This document shows, one piece after another, positions 1 through 6,634 of a stretch of DNA of 64,000 bases (positions are counted from its first letter, which is position 1; each line of letters starts with the position of its first letter). A program made the position numbers and the translations under genes. Under the pieces are notes generated by a model. It was given only the letters and a program-made list of their open reading frames with translations. It had not been told where the DNA came from and did not search any database. This stretch comes from Bacilli bacterium. GTDB taxonomy: Bacteria; Bacillota_I; Bacilli_A; RF39; UBA660. The stretch covers positions 1 through 64,000 of the forward strand of contig JAFRAK010000011.1 of assembly GCA_017405445.1 (NCBI GenBank). The letters are read 5' to 3'.

Positions 1-93
1 ATATAATATAAATATTATATATAAATATAATATTATTTACTTAATCAGTCCTTTATTATTATATATAAATCGCAAATTGTTAATTAGCACTAT

Positions 94-201
94 CTTTAAT
101 AGCATCTTTAATATCACTTTTATTGTTTTGTTTAACTTTTTGTTTAATATTTTATTTAACATTAAGTTTAACATTAGCTTTAAAATAGTCTTTAACATAA
201 C
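94..201. repeat. 12-bp tandem repeat array, nine degenerate units
   Basis: Nine consecutive 12-bp units share a TTTAAyA core, for example GTTTAACATTAG at 166-177 and CTTTAACATAAC at 190-201. The period is exact from 94 to 201. The minus strand over the same bases can be read as a Leu/Met/Asn/Lys peptide with a four-residue period, which I regard as a by-product of the 12-bp period. It lies upstream of the early gene block. Iterons or a regulatory array are possible, but the function is unknown. Confidence 0.6.
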
Positions 202-218
202 AAAAATAATAAACAACA

Positions 219-401
219 ATGAAAACATCAAAGTTTTACATGACATTAGTTGCAATATTTTCTATAATTGCAGCTATATTACTTATCTGGGCAGAAGATA
301 AAACAACTTGTGGAGTAACAACAAAAGTTTTTGAGACAATGTTTATATTAATAGGTTTTATAGCTTATAATGAGTATAAAAATATTAATGTTAAACTTTA
401 A
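219..401 (+). CDS. small membrane protein
   Basis: A 60-residue protein. Residues 7-25 form a strongly hydrophobic helix after a short Lys-containing N-terminus, and a second weaker hydrophobic segment lies near residues 41-50. It fits a two-pass or signal-anchored inner-membrane protein. It follows the 12-bp tandem array and is the first plausible gene on the plus strand. I do not recognise a family and infer no function beyond a membrane location. Confidence 0.5.
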   Translation: MKTSKFYMTLVAIFSIIAAILLIWAEDKTTCGVTTKVFETMFILIGFIAYNEYKNINVKL

Positions 402-783
402 TCAAGTTGCCGTTTGCACACATGTTTGCGCAAATAACGAGCATTAAAGCTAAATTAAGGCAAATTAAGCTCAAATTAAGAACAAGTTGCGAAGTTTAAT
501 ATGTGTAGAAGTACTACTGGCACTTTCTCCACCTCTTCCTTTTTCTCTTTCTTTGCACAAACCTTTGCACACTTCTTCATATTTAATTCGTCCTTACTCT
601 CATCATTGACTACAACTTTCTTTTTAGTCTCTATTTCTCTTTCTCAATCTCTATCTTTTATATCATTTCTCACATCAATAGTCACAAATTCTATAAGTCC
701 AACTCTATAAACTTGGCACAACATCATATTTAGCTTTAGTGATTATGATACTTAAGATAATCTTCAACTTAACAACTACAACA
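402..783. other. gene-poor region with phased AAATTAAG repeats
   Basis: No convincing gene. AAATTAAG occurs at 452-459, 462-469 and 473-480, spaced 10 and 11 bp, so the copies lie on one face of the helix. A Ser/Phe/Thr-rich plus-strand ORF (501-710) has unlikely composition. A Lys/Glu-rich minus-strand reading (476-580, 34 codons after its ATG) is more protein-like, but its upstream extension contains an in-frame TGA. Confidence 0.35.
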
Positions 784-997
784 ATGAAAGCAATAGTTAA
801 AATAAAAAGATAGTGATGTTGTTCTAATAAAATATAATAACATTAATAAAGTCTATCAGAAAGACTTATGTATTGTAGTAGAGTGCAACGAACAGTATGA
901 AGTTAATGATAAAGAACTTGTTATAAACAACAATTGTTCTACTATTCCTTATAAACATGTTTATTACGATGCAAGAATAGTTTCGGCATATCAATAA
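784..997 (+). pseudogene. small hypothetical gene broken by a one-base frameshift
   Basis: ATG at 784 opens MKAIVKIK and then hits TAG at 811. The frame one base later is open from 806 to TAA at 995-997 and reads as a normal soluble protein of about 60 residues (KDSDVVLIKYNN... to ...RIVSAYQ). Removing one A from the A5 run at 804-808 joins the two parts into one protein of about 70 residues. The function is unknown. The break could be real decay, a slippage site or an assembly error. Confidence 0.5.
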
Positions 998-1016
998 TAT
1001 TAATATTCAACTATAC

Positions 1017-1040
1017 TAGCACGCCCGTAGAGAAGAATAT
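1017..1040 (+). repeat. dispersed GC-rich repeat, divergent copy
   Basis: Reads TAGCACGCCCGTAGAGAAGA, a variant of the core GCTCCCCCGTAGAAGAAAT with substitutions and an insertion. It is intergenic and is the most diverged copy I count. Confidence 0.5.
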
Positions 1041-1106
1041 AGCATTGATATTCTGCAAGTGTACTATTAATATTGTTTTCAACTTTAATCTTTAATACTT
1101 ACAACT

Positions 1107-1278
1107 ATGAAAGTAATAGTAACAAGTTGGATATACCACAAGAACAAGCAAACAATTCCGATAAAAGGTAAGTGAGTTCAATAAAGAGTTGTATGATGAA
1201 ATACTACAAGATAATGGTTGTCAATACGATTCTGAACTGCAAGGAGAAATAGCTAATTACTATTTATTTAGTGAATAA
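1107..1278 (+). pseudogene. small hypothetical gene broken by a one-base frameshift
   Basis: ATG at 1107 opens MKVIVTSWIYHKNKQTIPIK and soon reaches TGA at 1173. The next frame is open from 1165 to TAA at 1276-1278 (...SEFNKELYDEILQDNG... ending YYLFSE). Deleting one A from the A4 run at 1163-1166 restores one reading frame of about 56 residues. The N-terminus (MKxIV) resembles that of the broken gene at 784, so the two may be related. The function is unknown. Confidence 0.5.
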
Positions 1279-1279
1279 C

Positions 1280-1362
1280 ATTATAATCTCAGTTATGATT
1301 TTGATAATATGAATCAAAGCCATTAGGTAAAGTATTATCATTATTATAGCTGAGATTATAAT
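1280..1362. other. nested inverted repeat, candidate structured RNA or terminator
   Basis: A perfect 13-bp outer stem, ATTATAATCTCAG (1280-1292) with CTGAGATTATAAT (1350-1362), encloses a perfect 8-bp inner stem, TGATAATA (1302-1309) with TATTATCA (1333-1340). The internal loop is symmetric, 9 nt on each side. The apical loop has 23 nt. It lies between the broken gene ending at 1278 and the gene starting at 1381. There is no strong U tract, so it is not a textbook intrinsic terminator. Confidence 0.5.
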
Positions 1363-1380
1363 TGACTAAAATCTATTATT

Positions 1381-1497
1381 ATGGATACTAATAAAATATC
1401 TGATAAATGTTCTTATTGTGAAGCATATAAATATTGTGACGTGATAATTAGTTCAACAAAACTTTGTAATAAACTTAATAAAACTTCAAACTTATGA
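1381..1497 (+). CDS. small four-cysteine protein
   Basis: A 38-residue protein with Cys at positions 10, 13, 19 and 29. The CSYCEAYKYC arrangement (CxxC plus a further Cys) suggests a small metal-binding knuckle. It overlaps the next gene by 4 nt (ATGA), the usual sign of translational coupling. I do not recognise a family. Confidence 0.5.
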   Translation: MDTNKISDKCSYCEAYKYCDVIISSTKLCNKLNKTSNL

Positions 1498-1646
1498 TTT
1501 ACTTTTATCAATCAACAAGAAAGAGTGACAAACTTACTACTCCTGTAACTATTATGAGTTCTAATCCTCGTAGAGCTGATGCTTTTGCAGTTATTAAATT
1601 TCTTGAATGGGGCTATAAAGGAAGTCCTGTAAGAATTGAAGTATGA
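1494..1646 (+). CDS. small hypothetical protein, possible C-terminal extension past TGA
   Basis: A 50-residue soluble protein coupled to the gene before it by ATGA. After its TGA at 1644-1646 the same frame stays open to TAA at 1713-1715 and adds about 22 protein-like residues (EINITDKTLDYVNN...). The stop may therefore be a recent nonsense change, or the tail may be chance. The extension overlaps the next small gene (1702) in another frame. Function unknown. Confidence 0.5.
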   Translation: MIYFYQSTRKSDKLTTPVTIMSSNPRRADAFAVIKFLEWGYKGSPVRIEV

Positions 1647-1701
1647 GAAATAAATATTACAGATAAAACATTAGATTATGTTAATAATACAAGAAGAAAC
1701 T

Positions 1702-1779
1702 ATGGCAATAATTAAATCATATACAGAGTCAATCCGCATTGTTACAAAAGACAGAAAACATTATAAACTATATTTGTAA
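1702..1779 (+). CDS. very small hypothetical protein
   Basis: A 25-codon ORF, MAIIKSYTESIRIVTK..., basic and soluble, placed 5 nt before the next gene. Its length gives little statistical support. It is listed because it fits the tight gene packing and has a normal start and stop. Confidence 0.35.
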   Translation: MAIIKSYTESIRIVTKDRKHYKLYL

Positions 1780-1784
1780 TTGTT

Positions 1785-2042
1785 ATGGAAACAAAATCAG
1801 AAAGTCAGAAATACATAGACGAACACATCAAGTCTATTGTTATAGAAAGACATGGAAATAAGTTCTACGGCACTCTTACTGATAAAGACGGAAGAACTTT
1901 TAGGCTTAATAAAGATGTAATCGACATAGAAAGGCAATTCTCAAACACTCACAGAACATTACATGAAGATGCTAACCTCTACGAAACGATGCTTTTGAAA
2001 TATTTTCAACGGCTGCTTGTTTGCACATATGCAAACAGATGA
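1785..2042 (+). CDS. hypothetical protein
   Basis: An 85-residue soluble, charged protein. Residues 15-45 (SIVIERHGNKFYGTLTDKDG...) look like a small beta-rich fold, and the rest is likely helical. The last residues (LVCTYANR) come from sequence resembling a local TTTGCACA motif that also occurs near 415, so the natural C-terminus could have shifted. No family recognised. Confidence 0.55.
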   Translation: METKSESQKYIDEHIKSIVIERHGNKFYGTLTDKDGRTFRLNKDVIDIERQFSNTHRTLHEDANLYETMLLKYFQRLLVCTYANR

Positions 2043-2090
2043 CGTTCGGCAATTTGGAAAATATAGTACAATATTATAATAAGCATAACT

Positions 2091-2408
2091 ATGAAAATAA
2101 AGAAATACAGACCAAACTTCTTTAGTGGTTTTGAAGATGTTTACTATGAAGTAAATAGCAAAGAAGAACTATTGGAAAGCGAGCTATGTAAGTATAGTGT
2201 TGATAATAGATACGAAATTTGCTTTTCAAAAAACAAAGAGGATTATGGTTGTATTATGGCTATTAAGCCTACGAACAACGAAGAAGGTGCAGAATGGTGG
2301 GTGCTTGCAATAATATATAATGCACAAGACGTTGCAACACTTTCGGAGTGGCTACCAGATTGGAATTTGAAGTGTGAAGAATACAAAAATAAGTCAAACA
2401 AACAATAA
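2091..2408 (+). CDS. hypothetical protein
   Basis: A 105-residue acidic soluble protein containing EGAEWWVLAIIYNAQDVATLSEWLPDW in its C-terminal half. This resembles short phage proteins in which a small alpha/beta domain ends in a Trp-rich helix. An in-frame open stretch follows its TAA (see 2409-2579). No family recognised. Confidence 0.6.
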   Translation: MKIKKYRPNFFSGFEDVYYEVNSKEELLESELCKYSVDNRYEICFSKNKEDYGCIMAIKPTNNEEGAEWWVLAIIYNAQDVATLSEWLPDWNLKCEEYKNKSNKQ

Positions 2409-2579
2409 GGCTGTAAAGGAAAAGAATATCCTATTTTTATTTCTCCTAATGGTTCTTGTTTTATTATTAAAACAAGTAAAAAGACAGGTAAAGAATATAG
2501 ATATTATCTTGGTTCTGAAATCTCTTCTGATATTTGTAAACAATTAAATATTGAATATAAACCTCATAACAAAAAGTAA
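2409..2579 (+). pseudogene. start-less gene remnant or read-through extension
   Basis: Directly after the TAA of the previous gene the same frame is open for 56 codons (GCKGKEYPIFISPNGS... to ...EYKPHNKK) and looks coding: a beta-rich Lys/Tyr-rich small domain. It has no ATG of its own. It could be a truncated remnant or a C-terminal extension cut off by a new stop. Confidence 0.4.
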
Positions 2580-2580
2580 T

Positions 2581-2673
2581 ATGAAAAATATTAATGTTCT
2601 TATAATGCTAATGTTTCTTTGCCTAAATTCGTTTGGGCAAAGAAACTTTGTTAGACATGGTATTTTTTATTGA
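2581..2673 (+). CDS. short signal-peptide-bearing peptide
   Basis: Thirty codons. Residues 1-20 are a clear signal-peptide-like segment: MKN, a hydrophobic core VLIMLMFLCL, then NSFGQ, a cleavage context common in Bacteroidota. Only about ten residues follow, so it may be the start of a secreted protein cut short, or a true secreted peptide. Confidence 0.45.
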   Translation: MKNINVLIMLMFLCLNSFGQRNFVRHGIFY

Positions 2674-2685
2674 AAAGTAAATAAT

Positions 2686-2876
2686 ATGTTGACACAAGTA
2701 AAGTAGAAATAACAAATTATACTTTTACTGATAAAGAAGGTAAGACTTATATTATTTATCTTGATAATAAAGGTAAAGCTTTTATTTACAAAACAAATAA
2801 AGATAATTATAGACATAGGAAATACCTTCATAAAATAGGTAGAGAGATAAATCCTAAAGCTTATAGAAAAGAATAA
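2686..2876 (+). pseudogene. small hypothetical gene broken by a one-base frameshift
   Basis: ATG at 2686 opens MLTQVK and then meets TAG at 2704. The frame beginning at 2685 is open to TAA at 2874-2876 and reads VEITNYTFTDKEGKTYIIYL..., a normal basic protein. Adding one A to the AAA at 2700-2702 would give one protein of 63 residues. The remnant just upstream (2409-2579) has a similar lysine-rich beta-strand style, so the two may be paralogues. Confidence 0.5.
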
Positions 2877-2896
2877 CCATTTAAATAAATAATGTT

Positions 2897-3262
2897 ATGA
2901 TTACAAAAACACTTGCGTATAGTATTATAGAAAAAGCTTATGAAGATAACTTAAAAACTTTTGCTAAAACTGTTATTAATCATCTATTTGAAGATAATTG
3001 TTACGAAACAACAATAATAAAAAGTCTTGAAATATTATCTGGTGTAGGCTTTGAATATAAAGAAGAGCACATTGACAAAAATAAAGCTTTAAAGTATATT
3101 AATGATTATACATATAAAGGAGAAGATGTTAAAGAATTTACCATAGACCATATTGACAATCTTACAAATAGAGTTTATTTAAAATATGTATATGATAATG
3201 ATTCTAGTTATACTAACATTACTGACGTTGATATAAAGGAAGTTATTATAAATAACAAATAA
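2897..3262 (+). CDS. hypothetical protein
   Basis: A 121-residue soluble protein, helical in the first 70 residues (ITKTLAYSIIEKAYEDNLKTFAKTVINHL) and beta-rich after that, with many Asp/Asn near the C-terminus. A GC-rich repeat copy begins 22 nt after its stop. No family recognised. Confidence 0.65.
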   Translation: MITKTLAYSIIEKAYEDNLKTFAKTVINHLFEDNCYETTIIKSLEILSGVGFEYKEEHIDKNKALKYINDYTYKGEDVKEFTIDHIDNLTNRVYLKYVYDNDSSYTNITDVDIKEVIINNK

Positions 3263-3283
3263 AGTGTTAAAATTTTGTTAAAA

Positions 3284-3300
3284 TAGCTCCCCCGTAAAGT
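3284..3300 (+). repeat. dispersed GC-rich repeat, 3'-diverged copy
   Basis: TAGCTCCCCCGTAAAGT between the genes ending at 3262 and starting at 3358. The first 12 bases match the core exactly and the 3' end diverges. Confidence 0.7.
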
Positions 3301-3357
3301 AACTATAGATATTATTGTTATCTTTACAAAAGTTTATTAATAATAATATTTATTCTT

Positions 3358-3483
3358 ATGGAAGAAGCTTATATTGCTGAAATGGACGCTGAAACAGTAA
3401 ATCAAGATTTTGACGAAATAGACCTTTATGGTACTAAATTAGTTGAAGATAACTATGACGATTGTGATATAGAATTTGAATAA
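3358..3483 (+). CDS. small acidic protein
   Basis: A 41-residue, very acidic protein (MEEAYIAEMDAETVNQDFDE...), nearly one third Asp/Glu. Upstream, TATCTTTA (3319-3326) is close to the Bacteroides -7 box, but I see no good -33 partner. Its stop codon opens a perfect hairpin (3481-3500). Small acidic phage proteins sometimes mimic DNA, but nothing here shows that. Confidence 0.55.
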   Translation: MEEAYIAEMDAETVNQDFDEIDLYGTKLVEDNYDDCDIEFE

Positions 3484-3500
3484 CATAAAGCGTTATGTTA
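3481..3500 (+). terminator. hairpin starting on the stop codon
   Basis: TAACATAA-AGCG-TTATGTTA is a perfect 8-bp stem whose first three bases are the stop codon. A T-rich tract (TAGTTTTAC) follows. The hairpin at 5639-5658 has the same design and the same AGCG loop, also starting on a stop codon. Confidence 0.5.
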
Positions 3501-3637
3501 TAGTTTTACTTATAACTGTAAAAAATTTACAATTTTGTTTGCTTTAATGCTATTGCTTGTGAAAGTAGTAGCATTTCTAATAAGCAACTTGGTACTATGA
3601 TGAATAAATATAAATCAATTATTATACAATCAATACT

Positions 3638-3710
3638 GGAGCCATAGTTCAGTGGATAGAACAAAGCACTTCTAATGCTTAGGTCGAAGGTTCGAATCCT
3701 TCTGGCTTCA
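3638..3710 (+). tRNA. tRNA-Arg (UCU)
   Basis: A 73-nt cloverleaf with acceptor GGAGCCA/TGGCTTC, anticodon loop CTTCTAA on an AAGCA/TGCTT stem, and T-arm GGTTCGAATCC. The anticodon UCU reads AGA/AGG. CCA is not encoded. AGA is a dominant Arg codon in these genes. Confidence 0.93.
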
Positions 3711-3735
3711 CAAATAGATATTAAATATTAATATT

Positions 3736-3808
3736 GATACCATAGCTCAGCTAGTAGAGCACAACACTTTTAATGTTGGGGTCCTGGGTTCGAGTCTCAG
3801 TGGTATCA
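3736..3808 (+). tRNA. tRNA-Lys (UUU)
   Basis: A 73-nt cloverleaf with acceptor GATACCA/TGGTATC, anticodon loop CTTTTAA on CAACA/TGTTG, D-arm AGCTCAG...GAGC and T-arm GGTTCGAGTC. The anticodon UUU reads AAA/AAG, and AAA is the main Lys codon here. Confidence 0.93.
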
Positions 3809-3835
3809 CAACTCTTGGTTATAAATGTTAAGTTG

Positions 3836-3940
3836 ATGGATTTAGAGATACTCTTGCAGGGTATTGTTGAGTTAATCATCATTAAATTAGCAGAAACAGG
3901 CGCCTCTAAGCTTAATGTTTATCCTGAGCAAACTAAGTAA
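3836..3940 (+). CDS. small hypothetical protein between tRNAs
   Basis: A 34-codon ORF (MDLEILLQGIVELIIIKLAE...) with an amphipathic to hydrophobic helix at residues 3-20. It sits between the Lys and Glu tRNA genes. Weak support by length alone, but its composition is plausible. Confidence 0.35.
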   Translation: MDLEILLQGIVELIIIKLAETGASKLNVYPEQTK

Positions 3941-3980
3941 GTTACAGTTAAAATAACTAACATTTAATTACTTGGTTTAT

Positions 3981-4052
3981 AGTCTGTTCGTATATCGGTT
4001 AGTACGAGAGATTTTCATTCTCTAAAGAGGGGTTCGACTCCCCTACAGACTA
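3981..4052 (+). tRNA. tRNA-Glu (UUC)
   Basis: A 72-nt cloverleaf with acceptor AGTCTGT/ACAGACT, anticodon loop TTTTCAT on AGAGA/TCTCT, and T-arm GGGGTTCGACTCCCC. The anticodon UUC reads GAA/GAG, and GAA is the dominant Glu codon. Confidence 0.92.
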
Positions 4053-4085
4053 CTATTGCTGATGTATATTTATGTTCAGTTTCGT

Positions 4086-4123
4086 AGCATGGTTGATTAT
4101 AACATTAGTCATGCTCTGTTTTT
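4086..4123 (+). terminator. terminator after the tRNA cluster
   Basis: AGCATG (4086-4091) pairs with CATGCT (4110-4115), and CTGTTTTT follows. It is placed right after the first three tRNA genes and before the gene at 4184. Confidence 0.55.
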
Positions 4124-4183
4124 AAAAGAATACAAAGTCCTGTGACAACAGGCATGATTATTAACAATTAAAAATTTAAAGGT

Positions 4184-4600
4184 ATGGCTACAAATGCTAA
4201 AGAAAATTCTGCTATTAAAGGTAGACAAACAAAGTTAAGCAAGAAGTCTCATGAAGAACTTATTGCTATTGTTCTTAAAAAGGACAGAGTTGAACGTAAT
4301 CTTACACGACAGATTGGTAATCTTAAAGCTGAAGTAAATCATCTTGTATTTAGAGTTGAAAATTTTGATAGAGATATGGCTGGTGTTAATAAACAGCGTA
4401 ATATTCTTATAGATAAAAATAAAACTCTAAATGAACAACTTAATGCTATTAGAATGGAAAAAGAAGATACTGATAAAATGAATAAGACATATCATAATCT
4501 TCTTGAAGTTAAAGAAAAAGAAATTCATAATCTTTATAGACTTCTTGGTTTTAGTGGTACTCTCTTGCTTGGAGCTTGTATTTGTTTTATATTTTGTTAA
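4184..4600 (+). CDS. coiled-coil protein with C-terminal membrane anchor
   Basis: A 138-residue protein. The N-terminal 25 residues are basic and polar. Residues 35-115 are a long charged helix with heptad character (LKKDRVERNLTRQIGNLKAE..., KNKTLNEQLNAIRMEK). Residues 119-138 (LLGFSGTLLLGACICFIFC) form one C-terminal transmembrane helix. This is a tail-anchored coiled coil, with the long helix presumably in the cytoplasm. Such a layout is seen in some phage spanins and scaffolding proteins, but there is no lysis context here, so the role is open. Confidence 0.6.
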   Translation: MATNAKENSAIKGRQTKLSKKSHEELIAIVLKKDRVERNLTRQIGNLKAEVNHLVFRVENFDRDMAGVNKQRNILIDKNKTLNEQLNAIRMEKEDTDKMNKTYHNLLEVKEKEIHNLYRLLGFSGTLLLGACICFIFC

Positions 4601-4640
4601 AGTAGTTTTGTTGACATAGGTATTTAAGATTTGAAGTTGG

Positions 4641-4678
4641 GAGTGCTGTTGTTTGAGAAAATCGCAGCACTCATTTTT
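4641..4678 (+). terminator. rho-independent terminator
   Basis: A perfect 8-bp stem, GAGTGCTG (4641-4648) with CAGCACTC (4665-4672), is followed by ATTTTT. It lies between the genes ending at 4600 and starting at 4694. An upstream ATG at 4631 would place this terminator inside the next gene, which argues for the later start. Confidence 0.8.
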
Positions 4679-4693
4679 AATTATTTTGAATTT

Positions 4694-5062
4694 ATGGCTA
4701 AAATATATTATAATAACCAACAACATCTTGTAATTCAGATGAATGTTAACGAAGCTACAGAATTAAATTTTGGTATTCCTATTACAGGACTTCAAAATTT
4801 ATGTATTTGTGGAACTTGTAATAATGAATGTAAACCAGAAGAAATTTATTATGTTGCCGGTATAAACGAAGTTTTGTGTTGTGATTGTATTATAGACTTT
4901 TGTAAGAATATGAATCATTATACTGATGATAATTCTCTTGATTATGAACAAGCACATTTTAACAAAATAGCTGAAAAGTTAAATATGAAAGAACGTGCTA
5001 TTCGTACTACTGATGGAAAATTAATAATAATAAACAAAGATAACATTCCTGTAAAAGATTAA
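4694..5062 (+). CDS. cysteine-rich putative zinc-binding protein
   Basis: A 122-residue protein starting at ATG 4694 (MAKIYYNNQQ), chosen because the longer alternative from 4631 runs through a clear terminator. The middle holds CICGTCNNEC and then VLCCDCIIDFC, eight cysteines whose spacing resembles a paired zinc ribbon or treble-clef. The C-terminal third is helical and charged. DNA or RNA binding is a reasonable guess, but no family is recognised. Confidence 0.6.
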   Translation: MAKIYYNNQQHLVIQMNVNEATELNFGIPITGLQNLCICGTCNNECKPEEIYYVAGINEVLCCDCIIDFCKNMNHYTDDNSLDYEQAHFNKIAEKLNMKERAIRTTDGKLIIINKDNIPVKD

Positions 5063-5065
5063 GAT

Positions 5066-5173
5066 ATGAGTATATATGATGATTTATCTGATGCTGAACT
5101 TAATGCTCTTGCTAAAGATATAGAAGCTGATGCGTGGCTTTCAAGTATGGAAGCGCATGATAAATGCCAATAA
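5066..5173 (+). CDS. small acidic helical protein
   Basis: A 35-residue protein (MSIYDDLSDAELNALAKDIE...) that is probably a single amphipathic helix or helical hairpin. It starts 3 nt after the preceding stop, so the two are likely cotranslated. No family recognised. Confidence 0.5.
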   Translation: MSIYDDLSDAELNALAKDIEADAWLSSMEAHDKCQ

Positions 5174-5275
5174 CACGCTCAATTTAATCATTTGCTTTTA
5201 TTCTATTTTGAGTATTATATAAGAATGATTAATTAATAAGAATTCTAAATTGAAGGTCTAAAATTAAAACAAAAT

Positions 5276-5641
5276 ATGTCTAAGATATTAAACTCAAGTG
5301 AATATATTGCTTATCCTTGGCCAGAATATCAAGAGTTTATGGCTGAAGATTGGTTTAGAGAAGAATCTTATTATTGCGCTGATAAAGATACTTATTTTAT
5401 TCCTAAGAATAGAGTAAAGAAATCTTTTAACGTATATAAGATAATTCCTAATATAGAATATGCTGGAGGTTGTGCATTAATTGCAGCTAATTCAATAGAA
5501 GAAGCTATAAAGATGTTTTGTAGTGATGACTATAAGAGGTATAGCTACGAATCAAATATTTGTTCTTGTGGAATAGTGTATGGTATGAATTATGATACAG
5601 ATAAACCTTGTATTATATTTGATACTATATTTGTAGAATAA
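5276..5641 (+). CDS. hypothetical protein
   Basis: A 121-residue soluble protein with aromatic-rich N-terminal segments (YIAYPWPEYQEFMAEDWF) and a central segment GCALIAANSIEEAIKMFCSDDYK that resembles the small alpha/beta DUF1642-like or signal-transduction-like domains found in phages. Its stop codon opens a hairpin like that at 3481. Family assignment is not possible by eye. Confidence 0.6.
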   Translation: MSKILNSSEYIAYPWPEYQEFMAEDWFREESYYCADKDTYFIPKNRVKKSFNVYKIIPNIEYAGGCALIAANSIEEAIKMFCSDDYKRYSYESNICSCGIVYGMNYDTDKPCIIFDTIFVE

Positions 5642-5658
5642 TCTAAAGCGTTAGATTA
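5639..5658 (+). terminator. hairpin starting on the stop codon
   Basis: TAATCTAA-AGCG-TTAGATTA is a perfect 8-bp stem beginning with the TAA stop of the preceding gene. It has the same loop as 3481-3500 but a different stem sequence, so the structure rather than the sequence is kept. Confidence 0.5.
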
Positions 5659-5740
5659 TATATCATCCTTAATTTATTCGCAGAAAACATCTTAACTCTA
5701 CAGTCTGAGAAGATAGTAGAGTTTTAAATACTTCTTATAC

Positions 5741-5811
5741 TGGTCTATGGTGTAATGGTAACACAACAGGTTTTGGTTCTGTTATTCTTGGTTCGAATCC
5801 AAGTAGACCAA
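5741..5811 (+). tRNA. tRNA-Gln (UUG)
   Basis: A 71-nt cloverleaf with acceptor TGGTCTA/TAGACCA, anticodon loop TTTTGGT with anticodon UUG, and T-arm TTGGTTCGAATCCAA. It reads CAA, the main Gln codon in this phage. It is separated from the other three tRNAs by five genes. Confidence 0.92.
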
Positions 5812-5823
5812 CTTATAATCACA

Positions 5824-5845
5824 CATTTCTTCTACGGGGGAGCTA
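5824..5845 (-). repeat. dispersed GC-rich repeat, full-length copy
   Basis: ATTTCTTCTACGGGGGAGCT, an exact reverse-complement core copy. It is intergenic, 12 nt after the Gln tRNA and upstream of the gene at 5904. Confidence 0.9.
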
Positions 5846-5903
5846 TACAGCTTATCCGTTTATTGTTAAACTTATTATTAATTTAAAATTTGTTGTAAAG
5901 TGT

Positions 5904-6194
5904 ATGAAGCATGACGAAAACAAAGTTCTAAGAAGCGTTTCTAGAATTGCTAAAATTGATTATGGAAGTAAATCAATTAAATGTTCTAAAAATGCTACTA
6001 TTGGTATTCACATGTGGGGTAAAATTGATTATCTCACAAATTATTGTGGTTGGTATTTTAATTGGGATAACAGTGCTGGAGTAGGATATAATCCTTTTGC
6101 TACTGATTCTACATCTTCTGCTAGAGCTCAAAAGAAAGTTAAGAAAGAGCCTAAACTTACAGATAAGACTAAGAAAGTATCTAAGCATAAATAA
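5904..6194 (+). CDS. small basic protein
   Basis: A 96-residue protein with a structured N-terminal two thirds (Trp-rich IGIHMWGKIDYLTNYCGWYFNW) and a flexible basic tail from about residue 72 (ARAQKKVKKEPKLTDK...KVSKHK). The basic tail suggests nucleic-acid binding. It starts a tightly packed run leading into the helicase gene. No family recognised. Confidence 0.6.
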   Translation: MKHDENKVLRSVSRIAKIDYGSKSIKCSKNATIGIHMWGKIDYLTNYCGWYFNWDNSAGVGYNPFATDSTSSARAQKKVKKEPKLTDKTKKVSKHK

Positions 6195-6196
6195 TT

Positions 6197-6631
6197 ATGA
6201 CAATTGTTCTTCCTAAGTTTAGACTTAAAATTGCTGAACATAAAAAACGACCTTCTAAAGGATATACTAAAATAGGTAAAATTGTTAGAGGTGTTGTTAT
6301 AGAAGAAAATGATGTTCTCAAAGTTAAAGTTGAATTTGAGAATGAAAGTAAATTTATGGAGGTACATACTTTTAATTTTACTCCTCGTTCATTTGAAATT
6401 GAAGGTAGAGTAAATGTATTTACCAAAGCTAAAGATAAGTTTGGTAAAAGAGTTAGACTTTGTAGAGACCTTTGGAAAGCTAAATTTCATCCTGGAAGTA
6501 CAGATAACTATTTACCTTTTAATGTTAATTGGATAGTTAAAGGTTATATAGTTACAGATGGACTTTTAAGGTGGTTTGATTTTAAAGACTTAGTAAGTAT
6601 TAATGGTTATGATATTAAAGATATTTCTTAA
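6197..6631 (+). CDS. hypothetical basic protein upstream of the helicase
   Basis: A 144-residue beta-rich, basic protein placed 2 nt after the previous gene and 3 nt before the helicase start, so it is probably in one operon with both. Strand-like segments (KIVRGVVIEENDVLKVKVEFENE) suggest a small beta-barrel, perhaps SH3- or OB-like. A role with the helicase is inferred from position only. Confidence 0.6.
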   Translation: MTIVLPKFRLKIAEHKKRPSKGYTKIGKIVRGVVIEENDVLKVKVEFENESKFMEVHTFNFTPRSFEIEGRVNVFTKAKDKFGKRVRLCRDLWKAKFHPGSTDNYLPFNVNWIVKGYIVTDGLLRWFDFKDLVSINGYDIKDIS

Positions 6632-6634
6632 AAT

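Noticed and set aside
501-710. Plus-strand ORF of 69 codons
   Set aside because: Extreme Ser/Thr/Phe composition with no promoter or neighbours; it looks like the complement of Lys/Glu-rich sequence.
3841-3975. A fifth tRNA between tRNA-Lys and tRNA-Glu
   Set aside because: No acceptor or T-arm pairing could be built; a short ORF fits better.
4631-5062. Longer start for the cysteine-rich protein at 4694
   Set aside because: It would place a perfect terminator hairpin inside the gene and add an untypical N-terminus.
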